This document shows, in pieces, positions 44,616 to 53,463 of a stretch of DNA of 64,000 nt. The notes below the pieces were generated by a model. The model worked only from the letters and a program-made list of their open reading frames with translations. It was not told the origin of the DNA and did not search any database. The position numbers and the translations under genes were made by a program. Numbering within the stretch: the stretch's first letter is position 1; each line of letters starts with the position of its first letter. The stretch comes from DASUPK01 sp963843085 (GTDB lineage Bacteria > Actinomycetota > Thermoleophilia > Solirubrobacterales > 70-9). Location: positions 186,001-250,000 of the forward strand of contig CAWJJG010000002.1 of assembly GCA_963843085.1 (NCBI GenBank), written 5' to 3'.

Positions 44616-45041
44616 ATGAGCAGGAAGTCTCGGATCTGGAGCCTCGCCGCCGCCGCCGCGGTCATCGGAGCGATGCTGCTGCCGGTCGCCGGCGCCGTCG
44701 GCTCGCCCACCGCTCACAAGTCGGGAGCGATCATCAACTACCTCAGCACGGGCAAGCTGAAGATCAAGAAGAAGATCATCGTGCCATTCGTCTGCTCCGT
44801 GAACTGTGACGTCGTCTCGACGCTCAAGATCAAGGGCCCGTTCGTCAAGGGCTCCGATACCGAGACGGGGTCCCTGCAGGCCGGAGTGGCGGCGGGCCAC
44901 TTCATCAAGCCGAGCGGGACGCTGCTCAAGCTGCTCAAGGCCTCGCCCGGCCGTTACAAGATCGTCAGCCATATCAAGGCGACCGATCCGGCGACCGGTG
45001 CCACCGACCCGATCGCTCACAGCTTCAAGCTGAAGAGGTAG
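44616..45041 (+). CDS. Small secreted protein, unknown
   Basis: 141 aa from ATG 44616; GGAGG lies 7 nt upstream. Signal peptide about 1-29 (VIGAMLLPVAGAVGS). The mature part has a strand-rich pattern with paired cysteines (FVCSVNCDVVSTL) and many Lys (KLKIKKKIIV, KLLKASPGRYKI). It ends KLKR. Similar predicted beta-sandwich domains are abundant in Thermoleophilia secreted proteins, but I cannot name a family. Followed after 19 bp by a secreted protease. Confidence 0.75.
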   Translation: MSRKSRIWSLAAAAAVIGAMLLPVAGAVGSPTAHKSGAIINYLSTGKLKIKKKIIVPFVCSVNCDVVSTLKIKGPFVKGSDTETGSLQAGVAAGHFIKPSGTLLKLLKASPGRYKIVSHIKATDPATGATDPIAHSFKLKR

Positions 45042-45047
45042 CGCCTC

Positions 45048-45053
45048 TACACT
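45048..45053 (+). promoter_or_regulatory. -10 box TACACT, leaderless spacing
   Basis: TACACT, 7 nt, ATG 45061 of the serine protease. Confidence 0.45.
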
Positions 45054-45060
45054 GCCGGCG

Positions 45061-45909
45061 ATGCTCTCTCGTATCGCCAGGGTGGGAGTCGTGGCGATCT
45101 GCGCCTGCGCGCTGATCGGCGTCACCGGGGCCGGAGTCGCGGCCGCGAGCCCGCGCGCCGGCAAGAGCGTGATCGGGGGCACTCCGGCGAGCGTCGAGCA
45201 GTTCCCGTACGTCGCGTCCGTCCTCACGCCCACCACGCTCTGCACGGGCACCGTGATCTCCTCGACGAGGATCCTGACCGCGGGTCACTGCGTCGGCAAC
45301 CCGGCCACGATGACGGTCCGCACCCAGTCGCCGTCGTCCTTCGCGGGCGGTGAGGCGAGCGGCGTCGCGTCGGTCGCCTTCGCCCCGGGATTCGCCCATC
45401 AGTTCGAGAAGGACCTCGCGATCCTGACGCTGAGTACTCCGACGACCGCGACCCCGATACCCGTCGCCGATGCGAACGAGGACGCCGCCTATACGCGCGC
45501 GGGGATGCCGCTCTCGGTGGCCGGCTTCGGCAACCGCAATCCGCTGCTCGTCGGCAAGGCGCGGATCGGCGAGCTGACGGCGACGACGGTCAACGTCAAG
45601 TTCTGCCCACTGCCGACCTGGGCGATCTGCGACTCCGGGCGGAAGGTGGGCACCGCCTTCCGGCGGCTTCACAGGAAGGTGAAGCGCAGGAAGGTGAAGG
45701 CGACGGTCTGCTCGGGCGACAGCGGCGGGCCCCTGGTCGCCAGCACCCCGGCGGGCCCACGGCTCGTTGGCATCGCCGAGGCGAGCACCGCGCCCCCGTC
45801 GAAGCGAAATCCGTTCTTCTTCGTGATCTGCGGGCTGAAGGGTTACCCCTCGGTCCACACCCGCTCCGCCCACTACAGCGACTTCATCACGGCCAATCTA
45901 GGTCCGTAA
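45061..45909 (+). CDS. Secreted trypsin-like serine protease (S1)
   Basis: 282 aa. Signal peptide about 1-30 (ALIGVTGAGVAAAS). The catalytic triad is visible: His in RILTAGHCVG (about 77), Asp in EKDLAILTL (about 120) and Ser in VCSGDSGGPLV (221). IGGTPASVEQFPYVASV after a short propeptide is the usual zymogen activation site. A basic loop, RRLHRKVKRRKVKATV, precedes the active-site Ser. The interspersed element begins at its stop codon. Confidence 0.93.
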   Translation: MLSRIARVGVVAICACALIGVTGAGVAAASPRAGKSVIGGTPASVEQFPYVASVLTPTTLCTGTVISSTRILTAGHCVGNPATMTVRTQSPSSFAGGEASGVASVAFAPGFAHQFEKDLAILTLSTPTTATPIPVADANEDAAYTRAGMPLSVAGFGNRNPLLVGKARIGELTATTVNVKFCPLPTWAICDSGRKVGTAFRRLHRKVKRRKVKATVCSGDSGGPLVASTPAGPRLVGIAEASTAPPSKRNPFFFVICGLKGYPSVHTRSAHYSDFITANLGP

Positions 45910-46005
45910 GCGGCCACCAGGCCGCTCCACTTTGGAGCGAAGGGCGAAGCCCGAAGCGACTTATGTGGGGCGGCCGCTCGTGGCCGCGACCTGATGGCGA
46001 AGCCG
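45910..46005 (+). repeat. Interspersed hairpin element, full copy (best preserved)
   Basis: Directly follows the protease TAA. In order: GCGGCC-ACCA-GGCCGC; CTCCA-CTT-TGGAG; GGGC-GAA-GCCC; GAAGCGACTTATGTGGG; GCGGCC-GCTCGT-GGCCGC; GACCTGATGGCGAAGCCG. It ends 5 bp before the TAGACT box of tatD. Confidence 0.9.
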
Positions 46006-46010
46006 GCTCA

Positions 46011-46016
46011 TAGACT
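46011..46016 (+). promoter_or_regulatory. -10 box TAGACT, leaderless spacing
   Basis: TAGACT, 7 nt, GTG 46024 of tatD. It argues against ATG 45994, which is part of the repeat tail. Confidence 0.5.
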
Positions 46017-46023
46017 CGGTTCC

Positions 46024-46794
46024 GTGGTCGACACCCACGCGCACCTCGGGCTCTGTGAGCCGGCCGCGGCCGAGCTGGTCGCAGCCGCGCGCGCTGCGGG
46101 GGTAGACCGGATCCTCACCGTCGGCCTCGGCGAGGACTCGAATCCCGGGGCCGCGGACGCCGCGGAGTCGAACGAGGGAGTCTTCGCCTCGGTCGGCAGG
46201 CACCCGAACAGCGCGACCGGATTCGACGACCGAGCCGCCGCGGCGATCGAGGAGCTCTGCGAGCGGCCGGGGGTGGTGGCGATCGGGGAGACGGGCCTCG
46301 ACTTCTACCGCGACGGCTCCGACCCGGAGGACCAGCGCCGCGCCTTCGCCGCCCAAATCGGGATCGCGAGGCGGACAGGCAAGGCGCTCGTCATCCACCT
46401 CCGCGACCGCGAGGGCTCCGAGGACGCGGTCTCGGAGGCGTTCGAGGCGCTCGAGCGCGAGGCCGACGGCGTCGAGGTCATCCTCCACTGCTTCTCGGCG
46501 CACCCCCGCTGGGGCGAGCGCGCCGCGGAGCGGCGCTGGTACTGCTCGTTCGCCGGCAACCTCACCTATCCCAAATCGGAGCTCATTCGCGAGGCGGCGG
46601 GAATAGTGCCTGCCGACCGCCTGCTGGTCGAGACCGACTCCCCGTTCCTGGCGCCCCAGCCGGTGCGAGGAAAGCCGAACCAGCCAGCCAACGTGGTCGC
46701 GACGGCCGAGAGGCTCGCCGAGGTCCGGGGCATCCCCTACGGTGAGCTCGAGGGGATCGTGGAGGAGAACGCCGCGAGAGTCTTCGGGTGGTGA
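46024..46794 (+). CDS. tatD: TatD-family metal-dependent DNase
   Basis: 256 aa from GTG 46024. VVDTHAHLGLCEP supplies the HxH metal pair, and GVVAIGETGLDFYRD the bridging Glu. ALVIHLRDREG, VILHCFSAHPRWGE, and LLVETDSPFLAPQPVRGKPNQPA (final Asp) complete a TIM-barrel hydrolase. The ksgA gene overlaps its last 7 bases, so they are co-translated. Role in DNA repair or quality control is known for relatives. Confidence 0.94.
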   Translation: MVDTHAHLGLCEPAAAELVAAARAAGVDRILTVGLGEDSNPGAADAAESNEGVFASVGRHPNSATGFDDRAAAAIEELCERPGVVAIGETGLDFYRDGSDPEDQRRAFAAQIGIARRTGKALVIHLRDREGSEDAVSEAFEALEREADGVEVILHCFSAHPRWGERAAERRWYCSFAGNLTYPKSELIREAAGIVPADRLLVETDSPFLAPQPVRGKPNQPANVVATAERLAEVRGIPYGELEGIVEENAARVFGW

Positions 46795-47600
46795 ACGGGC
46801 ATGCCGGGCCGCCGGAGCACTCGCCACGTCGGCTCGGCCAGAACTTCCTCGCGGACCCGAACCTCCTGGACGCCATCGTCCGTGAGGCGAGTCTCACACC
46901 GGAGGACGTCGTCCTCGAGGTGGGCGGTGGGGGTGGGGCCCTGACGGAGCGCCTCGCTCCGGCGGTCAGATGGCTGCATGTGATCGAGATAGACGAGCGG
47001 CTACGGGGCGAGCTCGAACCGCTCGCGGAGGAGCTCGGTGGAATCGATCTGGTCTGGGAGGACGCCATGAAGGCCGATCTCAGCCGCCTTGCTCCGGCCC
47101 CGACAAAGATGGTCGCCAACCTTCCTTACTCGATCGCGACGCCGCTGCTGATCAGGACGATCGCCGAGCTCGCCTCGGTCGAGAGCTGGTTGGTGATGGT
47201 CCAGCGGGAGATCGCAGACCGCCTGCGCGCCAGGTCCGGCACGCGCGAGTACGGCTCGCCGAGCGTGCTCGTGCAGCTGGCGTGCGACGTGAAGATGCTG
47301 CGCACCGTGGATCCGGCGGTCTTCGTTCCCCGGCCGCGTGTCGAATCGGCCCTGGTGAGGTTGCGCCGGAGAGGTGACGGGGCGTCCGAGGACCTCGCGG
47401 CCCTGGTCCGGCTCGCGTTCGCGCACCGGCGCAAGTCCCTCGCCCGCTCGCTCGAGCTCGCGCGCGCCGGCAGCCTCGAGCCCTCCCGGGCGGCGCTGGA
47501 GGCGATCGGGAAGCCGGCTGACGCGCGAGCTGAGGCGCTCTCGCCCGAGGAGTTCCAGCGCTTCGGCGACGCCCTCGCGGAGCGGGGTGGGCCGGTATGA
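46788..47600 (+). CDS. rsmA: 16S rRNA (adenine1518/1519-N6)-dimethyltransferase
   Basis: 270 aa, GTG start. SAM-dependent KsgA: RRLGQNFLADPNLL, the SAM loop VLEVGGGGGALTERL, VIEIDERL, MVANLPYSIATPLL (catalytic NLPY) and FVPRPRVESALV. Dimethylates two adenosines in the 3' end of 16S rRNA. The usual GxGxG loop reads GGGGG here. ispE overlaps the end by 4 bp (ATGA). Confidence 0.96.
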   Translation: MVNGHAGPPEHSPRRLGQNFLADPNLLDAIVREASLTPEDVVLEVGGGGGALTERLAPAVRWLHVIEIDERLRGELEPLAEELGGIDLVWEDAMKADLSRLAPAPTKMVANLPYSIATPLLIRTIAELASVESWLVMVQREIADRLRARSGTREYGSPSVLVQLACDVKMLRTVDPAVFVPRPRVESALVRLRRRGDGASEDLAALVRLAFAHRRKSLARSLELARAGSLEPSRAALEAIGKPADARAEALSPEEFQRFGDALAERGGPV

Positions 47601-48451
47601 GCGTCGCCGAGATGCCGGGGACCATGCTCGCCCCGGCGAAGCTCAACCTCTGCCTCTACGTGGGCCCGACTCGCGATGACGGGCTGCACGAGATCCGCTC
47701 GCTGTTCGAGCCGCTCGAGCTCGCCGATGAGCTGAAGCTGAGCGAGGCTGACTCCGACGAGGTGGTCATCGAGGGCATCGAGGGCCCGGACCTGACCGCC
47801 AGAGCGCTGGCCGCCCTGAGGAAGAACGGCTGGGAGGGCCCGCCGCTTCGGATCGAGGTGACGAAGCGGGTGCCGGTCGCCGCGGGGCTGGGGGGCGGGA
47901 GCGCCGACGCCGCCGCGGTCCTCAGGCTCGCCCGCGGCCAGGTGGAGGGCCTGCGCGCTATAGCCGCCGAGATCGGGGCCGACGTCCCGTCGCAGCTTCA
48001 GCCGCGCGCGTGTCTGGTCGCCGGGTCAGGTGAGGTGATCGAGCCCGCTCCGCCTCCCGCCGAGCATGGTGTGGTCCTGATCCCCCAGCCGGAGGGACTG
48101 GCGACCGCGGAGGTCTATGCCGAGGCCGACCGGCTTGGGACGCCGCGCGGGGACTCCGAGCTCGAGGTGATCCGCCGGCAGCTCCGCGATGCCGTCGACC
48201 AGTGCGGGTCTCCGCTCGACTACCGCGAGCACCTCATCAACGACCTGCAGCCCGCGGCGATCTCGCTGCGGCCGGAGATCGAGACCGCGCTCAGCGCCCT
48301 GGAGGACGCCGGGGCCGCGCACGCGATGGTGACGGGGTCCGGTCCCACGGCGTTCGGCCTCTATCCCACCGTGGATGCCGCGGTCGCGGCCGCCGAGGAG
48401 CTCAGCGAGACGTTCCCGGTGACGATCGGCACCGCCCCTCTCGCCGGATGA
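47597..48451 (+). CDS. ispE: 4-diphosphocytidyl-2-C-methyl-D-erythritol kinase
   Basis: 284 aa. A GHMP kinase of the MEP isoprenoid pathway. APAKLNLCLYVGPTRDDGLHEIRSL is the substrate region, RVPVAAGLGGGSADAAAVLRLA the ATP-binding GHMP motif, and HAMVTGSGPTAFGLYP the third motif. Overlaps rsmA upstream and the DedA/PAP2 gene downstream by ATGA each. Confidence 0.96.
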   Translation: MSVAEMPGTMLAPAKLNLCLYVGPTRDDGLHEIRSLFEPLELADELKLSEADSDEVVIEGIEGPDLTARALAALRKNGWEGPPLRIEVTKRVPVAAGLGGGSADAAAVLRLARGQVEGLRAIAAEIGADVPSQLQPRACLVAGSGEVIEPAPPPAEHGVVLIPQPEGLATAEVYAEADRLGTPRGDSELEVIRRQLRDAVDQCGSPLDYREHLINDLQPAAISLRPEIETALSALEDAGAAHAMVTGSGPTAFGLYPTVDAAVAAAEELSETFPVTIGTAPLAG

Positions 48452-49971
48452 GCGGCTCCCGCATCAGCTGGAAGTGGGTTCGCCGAGGGCTGCTAGCCGC
48501 GGCGATCATCGCCTTCTTCGTCTTCCGCGGGGACCTGCCGCACATCGACCTGGAGCAGGCGATCCAGGACCTCTCGAAGGGGCTCGGGGCCTGGACCTAC
48601 CTACTGGTCGGGGCGCTCGCCTTCCTGGAGACGGGAGCGTTCGTCGGCCTGATCGCGCCGGGGGAGTTCACGGTGATGCTCGGCGGCGCGGTGGCGGGGC
48701 AGGGGGACATCTCTCTCCCGGTGATCCTGGCGATCACCTGGTTCTGCGCGTTCGCCGGGGACTCGGTCAGCTTCCTGCTCGGCGCCCGGCTCGGGCGGGA
48801 CTTCCTGATCAGGCACGGGCAGCGGGTGCGGATCAGCGAGGAGCGCCTCGAGCAGGTGGAGGGCTACTTCTCGAGGTACGGCGGCCGGACGATCCTGATC
48901 GGCCGCTTCATCGGGCTGGTGCGGGCGCTGGCTCCGTTCATCGCCGGGAGCAGCCGGATGCCGTATCGGAACTTCGCCCCTTTCAGCATCCTCGGAACCG
49001 GGCTGTGGTCGACGGGGCTGATCCTGGCCGGCTACTTCTTCGCTCAGAGCCTCGACACGGTCACCAAGGTCGTCGGGAAGGGGCTCTTCGTTTTCGCGAT
49101 CGTGATCGGGATCGCGGTCGCGCTCTTCCTCGCCTTTCGCTTCCTGCGCGAGCCCGAGAACCGTGGCAAGGTCGCGGCCGAGATGGAGAAGCGCCGCTTC
49201 CTGCGCCCGCTGCTGGCGCTGGGACGCCGGCTGCAGCCGCAGTTCGCGTTCCTGGGCCGTCGCCTGACGCCCGGCGGCCTTGGCCTCGAGCTCACCACGC
49301 TGCTCGCGGCGCTCTCCGTCGGACTGTTCGTGCTGATCGCCTACTGGAGCGTGATCTCGGGCGATCCCGGCCCGACCCCCGGAGATCAGACCGCGCTCAA
49401 CATGGTCAACGACCTCCGGGCGTCGTGGCTCACCGACGCGGCCGAGGGGCTCACCTACCTCGGGTCAGGCTGGGTGATCTGGCCTCTCGCGTCGCTGGCG
49501 GCAGTCGCCCTGGCCGCGACCCGGCGCTGGCTCGAGTTCTGGGTGCTGGTTGCCGGAATGGTGATGACGATCCTGCTGGTCCACGGGATCAAGTCGTGGA
49601 CCGACCGCCCTCGCCCGCCGGATCCGGTCGTCTCGACCGCGGGCTCCGCCTTCCCGAGCGGACACGCCGCCTACTCGACGCTCTATGTCTGGTTGGCGGT
49701 GACGCTCGCGCTGCGGCTGGCGCCGGGGGTGACGAAGCAGGGCCTGATGATCTCGGCGGGATTCTTCATGGCGGCGCTGGTCGGGCTCACCCGCGTCTAT
49801 CTGCGGGTGCATTGGCTGAGCGATGTGACCTCCGGGTGGGCGCTGGGGCTCTCCTGCTTCTCCGCCGCCGCGATCGTCGCGCTGATCCTCGACTACATCC
49901 GCCACAATCCCCGGCGTCATGAACGGGCCTCTCAGCTCGATCCTGGCGCCGGTGCTGGCGCTGGGCACTGA
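48448..49971 (+). CDS. DedA-family / PAP2 phosphatase fusion membrane protein
   Basis: 507 aa. The N-terminal half is DedA/SNARE-associated: LETGAFVGLIAPGEFTVMLGG and GRFIGLVRALAPFIAGSSRMPYRNF. The C-terminal half is a PAP2 acid phosphatase: KSWTDRPRPPDP, SAFPSGHAAYSTL and RVYLRVHWLSDV carry the three catalytic motifs. Both act on polyprenyl or phospholipid substrates in the membrane, so the fusion may link flipping or transport with dephosphorylation, for example of undecaprenyl diphosphate. It follows ispE, whose pathway makes the isoprenoid precursor. Confidence 0.9.
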   Translation: MSGSRISWKWVRRGLLAAAIIAFFVFRGDLPHIDLEQAIQDLSKGLGAWTYLLVGALAFLETGAFVGLIAPGEFTVMLGGAVAGQGDISLPVILAITWFCAFAGDSVSFLLGARLGRDFLIRHGQRVRISEERLEQVEGYFSRYGGRTILIGRFIGLVRALAPFIAGSSRMPYRNFAPFSILGTGLWSTGLILAGYFFAQSLDTVTKVVGKGLFVFAIVIGIAVALFLAFRFLREPENRGKVAAEMEKRRFLRPLLALGRRLQPQFAFLGRRLTPGGLGLELTTLLAALSVGLFVLIAYWSVISGDPGPTPGDQTALNMVNDLRASWLTDAAEGLTYLGSGWVIWPLASLAAVALAATRRWLEFWVLVAGMVMTILLVHGIKSWTDRPRPPDPVVSTAGSAFPSGHAAYSTLYVWLAVTLALRLAPGVTKQGLMISAGFFMAALVGLTRVYLRVHWLSDVTSGWALGLSCFSAAAIVALILDYIRHNPRRHERASQLDPGAGAGAGH

Positions 49972-50182
49972 GTACTACCTCTTCGGCGCCGCCGGGCTGC
50001 TGTCGATCGCTGCCTTCATCGCGCTGATCCTCGCGCCGGCGCTCGGCTCCTATGGACGCGCCTGGGAGAAGATCGTGGCGGGCTTTCTCTCCCTCTTCGT
50101 GCTCGCCGCGCTGGTGCTGATCGGGCTCGTCCTCGGCGTCGTGATCTTCCTGAACTGGGACAACATCAGCACTTGGCTGTAG
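49919..50182 (+). CDS. Small two-helix membrane protein, unknown
   Basis: 87 aa, overlapping the DedA/PAP2 end by 53 bp. Two hydrophobic stretches, YYLFGAAGLLSIAAFIALIL and FLSLFVLAALVLIGLVLGVV, span the membrane, joined by a short loop with Lys and Arg. The C-terminus is NWDNISTWL. No catalytic motif. The long overlap implies translational coupling. Hypothetical. Confidence 0.72.
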   Translation: MNGPLSSILAPVLALGTEYYLFGAAGLLSIAAFIALILAPALGSYGRAWEKIVAGFLSLFVLAALVLIGLVLGVVIFLNWDNISTWL

Positions 50183-50217
50183 GGGGCTGCAAGTGCCCCC
50201 GCCTGATGGCGAAGCCG
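50183..50217 (+). repeat. Interspersed hairpin element, tail-only relic
   Basis: Follows the TAG of the small membrane protein. GGGGGC-loop-GCCCCC then the diagnostic tail CCTGATGGCGAAGCCG. The hairpin arms differ from other copies but the tail and position are the same; TACCAT of the next gene lies 13 bp on. Confidence 0.65.
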
Positions 50218-50230
50218 AACTACTCCGACC

Positions 50231-50236
50231 TACCAT
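50231..50236 (+). promoter_or_regulatory. -10 box TACCAT, leaderless spacing
   Basis: TACCAT, 6 nt, ATG 50243 of the PucR-like regulator. Confidence 0.45.
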
Positions 50237-50242
50237 GTGCGG

Positions 50243-51481
50243 ATGAATGCCAAGGAATCCTCGCGCGAGCGCCACGCCGACCCCGGCAGCCTCGAGGAGC
50301 TCTCTGCTGCGATCGAGGCCGGTGCGGGCATGCCGGCCGTCGCCCGGGCGGCCGGGAGGGCGCTGGGCGCCAGCGTCGCGCTGATCGACCGAACCAGCAA
50401 CGTGCTGGCAGTCGCCGCTGCTTCCCCGGACGAGGAGAAGAAGCTGCTCGCCGGAGGGGCGGGGGTTGAGAGGGTGGACCTGCGGGTGGCGGACAGCTCC
50501 GTGGGAGAGCTTCGCTGGCGGCCCCGCGGCGAGGATGAGCCCGATGGTGCGCTGCTGCGCATGGTCGGCACGCTCGTCGGGCTCGAGCTGGAGCGCTCGC
50601 GCTCTCCGGAGTGGGCGACCGAGGAGGCGGCGGGAGACTTCGTCCGCGCCCTGCTCGATCGCCGGATCACGGACCGGGGCGACATCGAGGCGCGGGCCGC
50701 GGAGCTCGGCACGAACCTCTCCGCGGGCGCCGGCGTCCTGATCGGGCGCGTCGTCCCGCACGTGGCGCAGAGCGGGGAGTGGCGCGCCCGCGTCCTCGCG
50801 ATCGCGCTGCGCGCCGTCAGGGCGATCAGCCCGGGCGCCCTGGGGGCGGAGGGCAATCAGGAGAACGAGGGCGCGGAGGTGATCGCGGTAGTGCCGGCCG
50901 ACGAGGAGCAGAAGCTCGCGCGCGCAGCGGACGCGCTCGCAAACGAGCTGGACGCCGGCCTCACCGGGTTCACTGTCGGCGTCTCCCAGAGCCGGGTGGC
51001 GGGCGATCCGGTCGACCTCTACCGGGCTGGACAGGAGGCGCTGCTGGCAGCCAACGTAGGCGAAGCCGAGGGCGCGCGGCTGCTCGCCTTCGAGCACACG
51101 GGCGCCTACCGCCTGCTCCTGCCGGCGATGAGCGAGGACCCGGTCGAGCTCGAGCGCTTCTACTCGGAGACGGTCGAGCCGCTGGTCGCCTACGACGAGC
51201 AGTACGAGACGGATCTGGTCACGACCGTGGAGACCTACCTCGAAAACGACGGGAACGTGGCCGCCACGGCCCAGCAGTTGTTCACCCACCGCCACACCAT
51301 CCGCTACCGGCTCGAGCGTGCCCGCGAGCTCTGCGGGCATGACGTCACCTCGACGGAGGGGCGGGAGAAGCTCGGCCTCGGGCTGAAGGCGATGCGCGTC
51401 CTCGGCATCCACTCGCCGGGCGGACCGGCGGGCGAGCCCGGGACGGCGGCCGGGCGCGTTCCCCCGGCCGAGTCGGACTAA
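50243..51481 (+). CDS. PucR/CdaR-family transcriptional regulator
   Basis: 412 aa from ATG 50243. Residues about 1-110 resemble a GAF-like sensor (VALIDRTSNVLAVAAAS). The middle has a GGDEF-like-derived domain typical of PucR (GVLIGRVVPH, TVGVSQSRVAGDP). The C-terminus, VETYLENDGNVAATAQQLFTHRHTIRYRLERARELCG, is the PucR HTH. Target unknown; these regulators control purine, amino acid or sugar catabolism. Its stop is interlocked with the GH15 gene stop. Confidence 0.9.
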   Translation: MNAKESSRERHADPGSLEELSAAIEAGAGMPAVARAAGRALGASVALIDRTSNVLAVAAASPDEEKKLLAGGAGVERVDLRVADSSVGELRWRPRGEDEPDGALLRMVGTLVGLELERSRSPEWATEEAAGDFVRALLDRRITDRGDIEARAAELGTNLSAGAGVLIGRVVPHVAQSGEWRARVLAIALRAVRAISPGALGAEGNQENEGAEVIAVVPADEEQKLARAADALANELDAGLTGFTVGVSQSRVAGDPVDLYRAGQEALLAANVGEAEGARLLAFEHTGAYRLLLPAMSEDPVELERFYSETVEPLVAYDEQYETDLVTTVETYLENDGNVAATAQQLFTHRHTIRYRLERARELCGHDVTSTEGREKLGLGLKAMRVLGIHSPGGPAGEPGTAAGRVPPAESD

Positions 51482-53397
51482 CTACCAGTCTGCCCCGAGA
51501 TCATCTCGCTGAGGACCCCGGTGACCTCTCGGTCGCTGCCGGCGCGGTCGTCGGCGATCACGTGGCTGACGGCGTTGATCAGGGCGAGGTGGGTGAACGC
51601 CTGCGGGAAGTTCCCCCAGTGGCGCCCGGTCTTGGCGTCGAGCTCCTCGGCGTAGAGGCCGAGCGGCCCCGCAATCGTCAGGAGCTTCTCGCACATCTCC
51701 CGGGCCCGCTGCGATTCTCCGATCTCCGAGAGGGCGGACACCAGCCAGAAGGAGCAGATCAGGAAGCTCGCCTCCTCGCCGTGGAGGCCGTCGTCGGTCT
51801 CGTCGACGCGGTAGCGCAGGACCAGGCCGTGCTCGGTCAGCTCCTCGGAGATCGCCTTGACCGTGTTGACCACCCGCTCGTCGTCCGGCGGCAGGAAGCG
51901 GACCAGGGGAACGAGCAGAGTGGAAGCGTCGAGGGCATCGGTCCCGTAGTGCTGGCGGAAGACGCCTCGCTCGGAGACGCCATTCTCGAGGATGTCCTTG
52001 CGGATCTGCTTCGCGACCTCGCTCCAGCGAGCGAGCCGGTCCTCATCGCCAATGCGGTCGGCCAGTCGGCAGCCACGGTCGACCGCGACCCAGCACATCA
52101 GCTTCGATGAGACGTAGTGCTGCGGCTCCCCGCGGGCCTCCCAGATGCCCTGGTCGGGCTTCTCCCAGACCGCGATGGCCGACTCCACCTGGCGGCAGAG
52201 CGCCTCCCAGAGCTCGTGCGGCAGGTGGTCCTGGACCTTGGAGTGGATGTAGACGGAGTCGAGCAGGGCGCCGTAGACATCGTTCTGGCGCTGGTCGTAG
52301 GCGGCGTTTCCGATTCGCACCGGCTGCGCGCCCTCGTAGCCGCTCAGGTGGTCGAGAGTCGTCTCGGTCAGGTCCCGCTTGCCGTCGATCCCGTACATGA
52401 TCTGCAGCCCGACCTGGCCGTCCTCGAGGGTCTCGCGGTAGACGTCCGCGAGCCAGCCCATGAAGTCGGTCGCCTCGTAGTCGAGTGACAGCGTGTGCAG
52501 GGCCCACAGCGTGAAGGTGGCGTCGCGGATCCACGTGAAGCGGTAGTCCCAGTTCCGCTCGCCCTCAGGCGTCTCCGGGAGGGAGGTGGTGAGGGCGGCG
52601 ATCAGCGCGCCGGTGGGCGCGTAGGTCAGGCCCTTGAGCACGAGGGCTGACCGCTGCAGATAGTCGCGCCACGGGTGGTCCGGGAAGCTGCCGCCCTCCA
52701 GCCAGCGGCGCCAGTAGTCGACCGTGCGCTGCAGGCGCTGCTCGCACTCCTCCGCCGAGGTCGGCGGGATTGGCGCCGGCCCCCAGCTGATCGCGCTGTA
52801 GCGGACCTCACCCGCCTTCATCCGGTGGCGGGCGCGCGCATCGGTCCCGTCCACCCCGATGGGGAGGTCCCCGGTGAGGATCAGGTGGATGTTGTCGTGG
52901 GTGACCTCGGCATCGGTCCCGCCATCGCCGCGCCGCGCCCACTCGAGCCGCGTGGCGCCGTAGTCGAAGGCGGGCTGGCAGATCATCTCGATGTCGACCT
53001 CGCCCTGGAGGCATTCGATCTGCCGGATCAGGACGTGCTCGGCCTCGTCGTCCGGGGGCGGTCGGCGGTGCGGCTGGAAGTCGTTGTCCTGGCGCCAGTC
53101 CCCGAGCGTGAGGCCGTCGCGGATGACGACCCAGCCCGATCCGGTCATCCAGGTCGTTTCGAGGACGTTGGTCCCGGGGACGTAACGACGGCTGACGGGC
53201 GCGATCAATCCGGGCGGGCCCACCCGCCAGAAGCCGGCGCTGCGGTCGAGCAGGGAGCCGAAGACGCTTCCCGAGTCGAAGCGGGGGAGGCAGAGCCACT
53301 CGATCGATCCCTCGGGCGCGACGAGGGCGCCCGTGTGGCAATCCGAGAGGAAGCCGTACGAAGAGATGCGCGGGAATCGGGATTGGAGCGACGGCAT
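51478..53397 (-). CDS. Glycoside hydrolase family 15 protein (trehalase/glucoamylase-like)
   Basis: 639 aa. Opens RISSYGFLSDCHTGALVAPEGSIEWLCLPRFDSGSVFG, standard for actinobacterial GH15. ERNWDYRFTWIRDATFTLWAL is the active-site WxRD region and the helical barrel follows. Mycobacterial homologues of this length are trehalases, others glucoamylases; sequence alone does not decide. No signal peptide, so it acts in the cytosol. Confidence 0.92.
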   Translation of the reverse strand: MPSLQSRFPRISSYGFLSDCHTGALVAPEGSIEWLCLPRFDSGSVFGSLLDRSAGFWRVGPPGLIAPVSRRYVPGTNVLETTWMTGSGWVVIRDGLTLGDWRQDNDFQPHRRPPPDDEAEHVLIRQIECLQGEVDIEMICQPAFDYGATRLEWARRGDGGTDAEVTHDNIHLILTGDLPIGVDGTDARARHRMKAGEVRYSAISWGPAPIPPTSAEECEQRLQRTVDYWRRWLEGGSFPDHPWRDYLQRSALVLKGLTYAPTGALIAALTTSLPETPEGERNWDYRFTWIRDATFTLWALHTLSLDYEATDFMGWLADVYRETLEDGQVGLQIMYGIDGKRDLTETTLDHLSGYEGAQPVRIGNAAYDQRQNDVYGALLDSVYIHSKVQDHLPHELWEALCRQVESAIAVWEKPDQGIWEARGEPQHYVSSKLMCWVAVDRGCRLADRIGDEDRLARWSEVAKQIRKDILENGVSERGVFRQHYGTDALDASTLLVPLVRFLPPDDERVVNTVKAISEELTEHGLVLRYRVDETDDGLHGEEASFLICSFWLVSALSEIGESQRAREMCEKLLTIAGPLGLYAEELDAKTGRHWGNFPQAFTHLALINAVSHVIADDRAGSDREVTGVLSEMISGQTGS

Positions 53398-53463
53398 GCC
53401 TCGGAGACTATTTGGCCGGGATCACCTATCCAGCGAGTCGGGGCGACGTGCTCCTTGTGAGAG

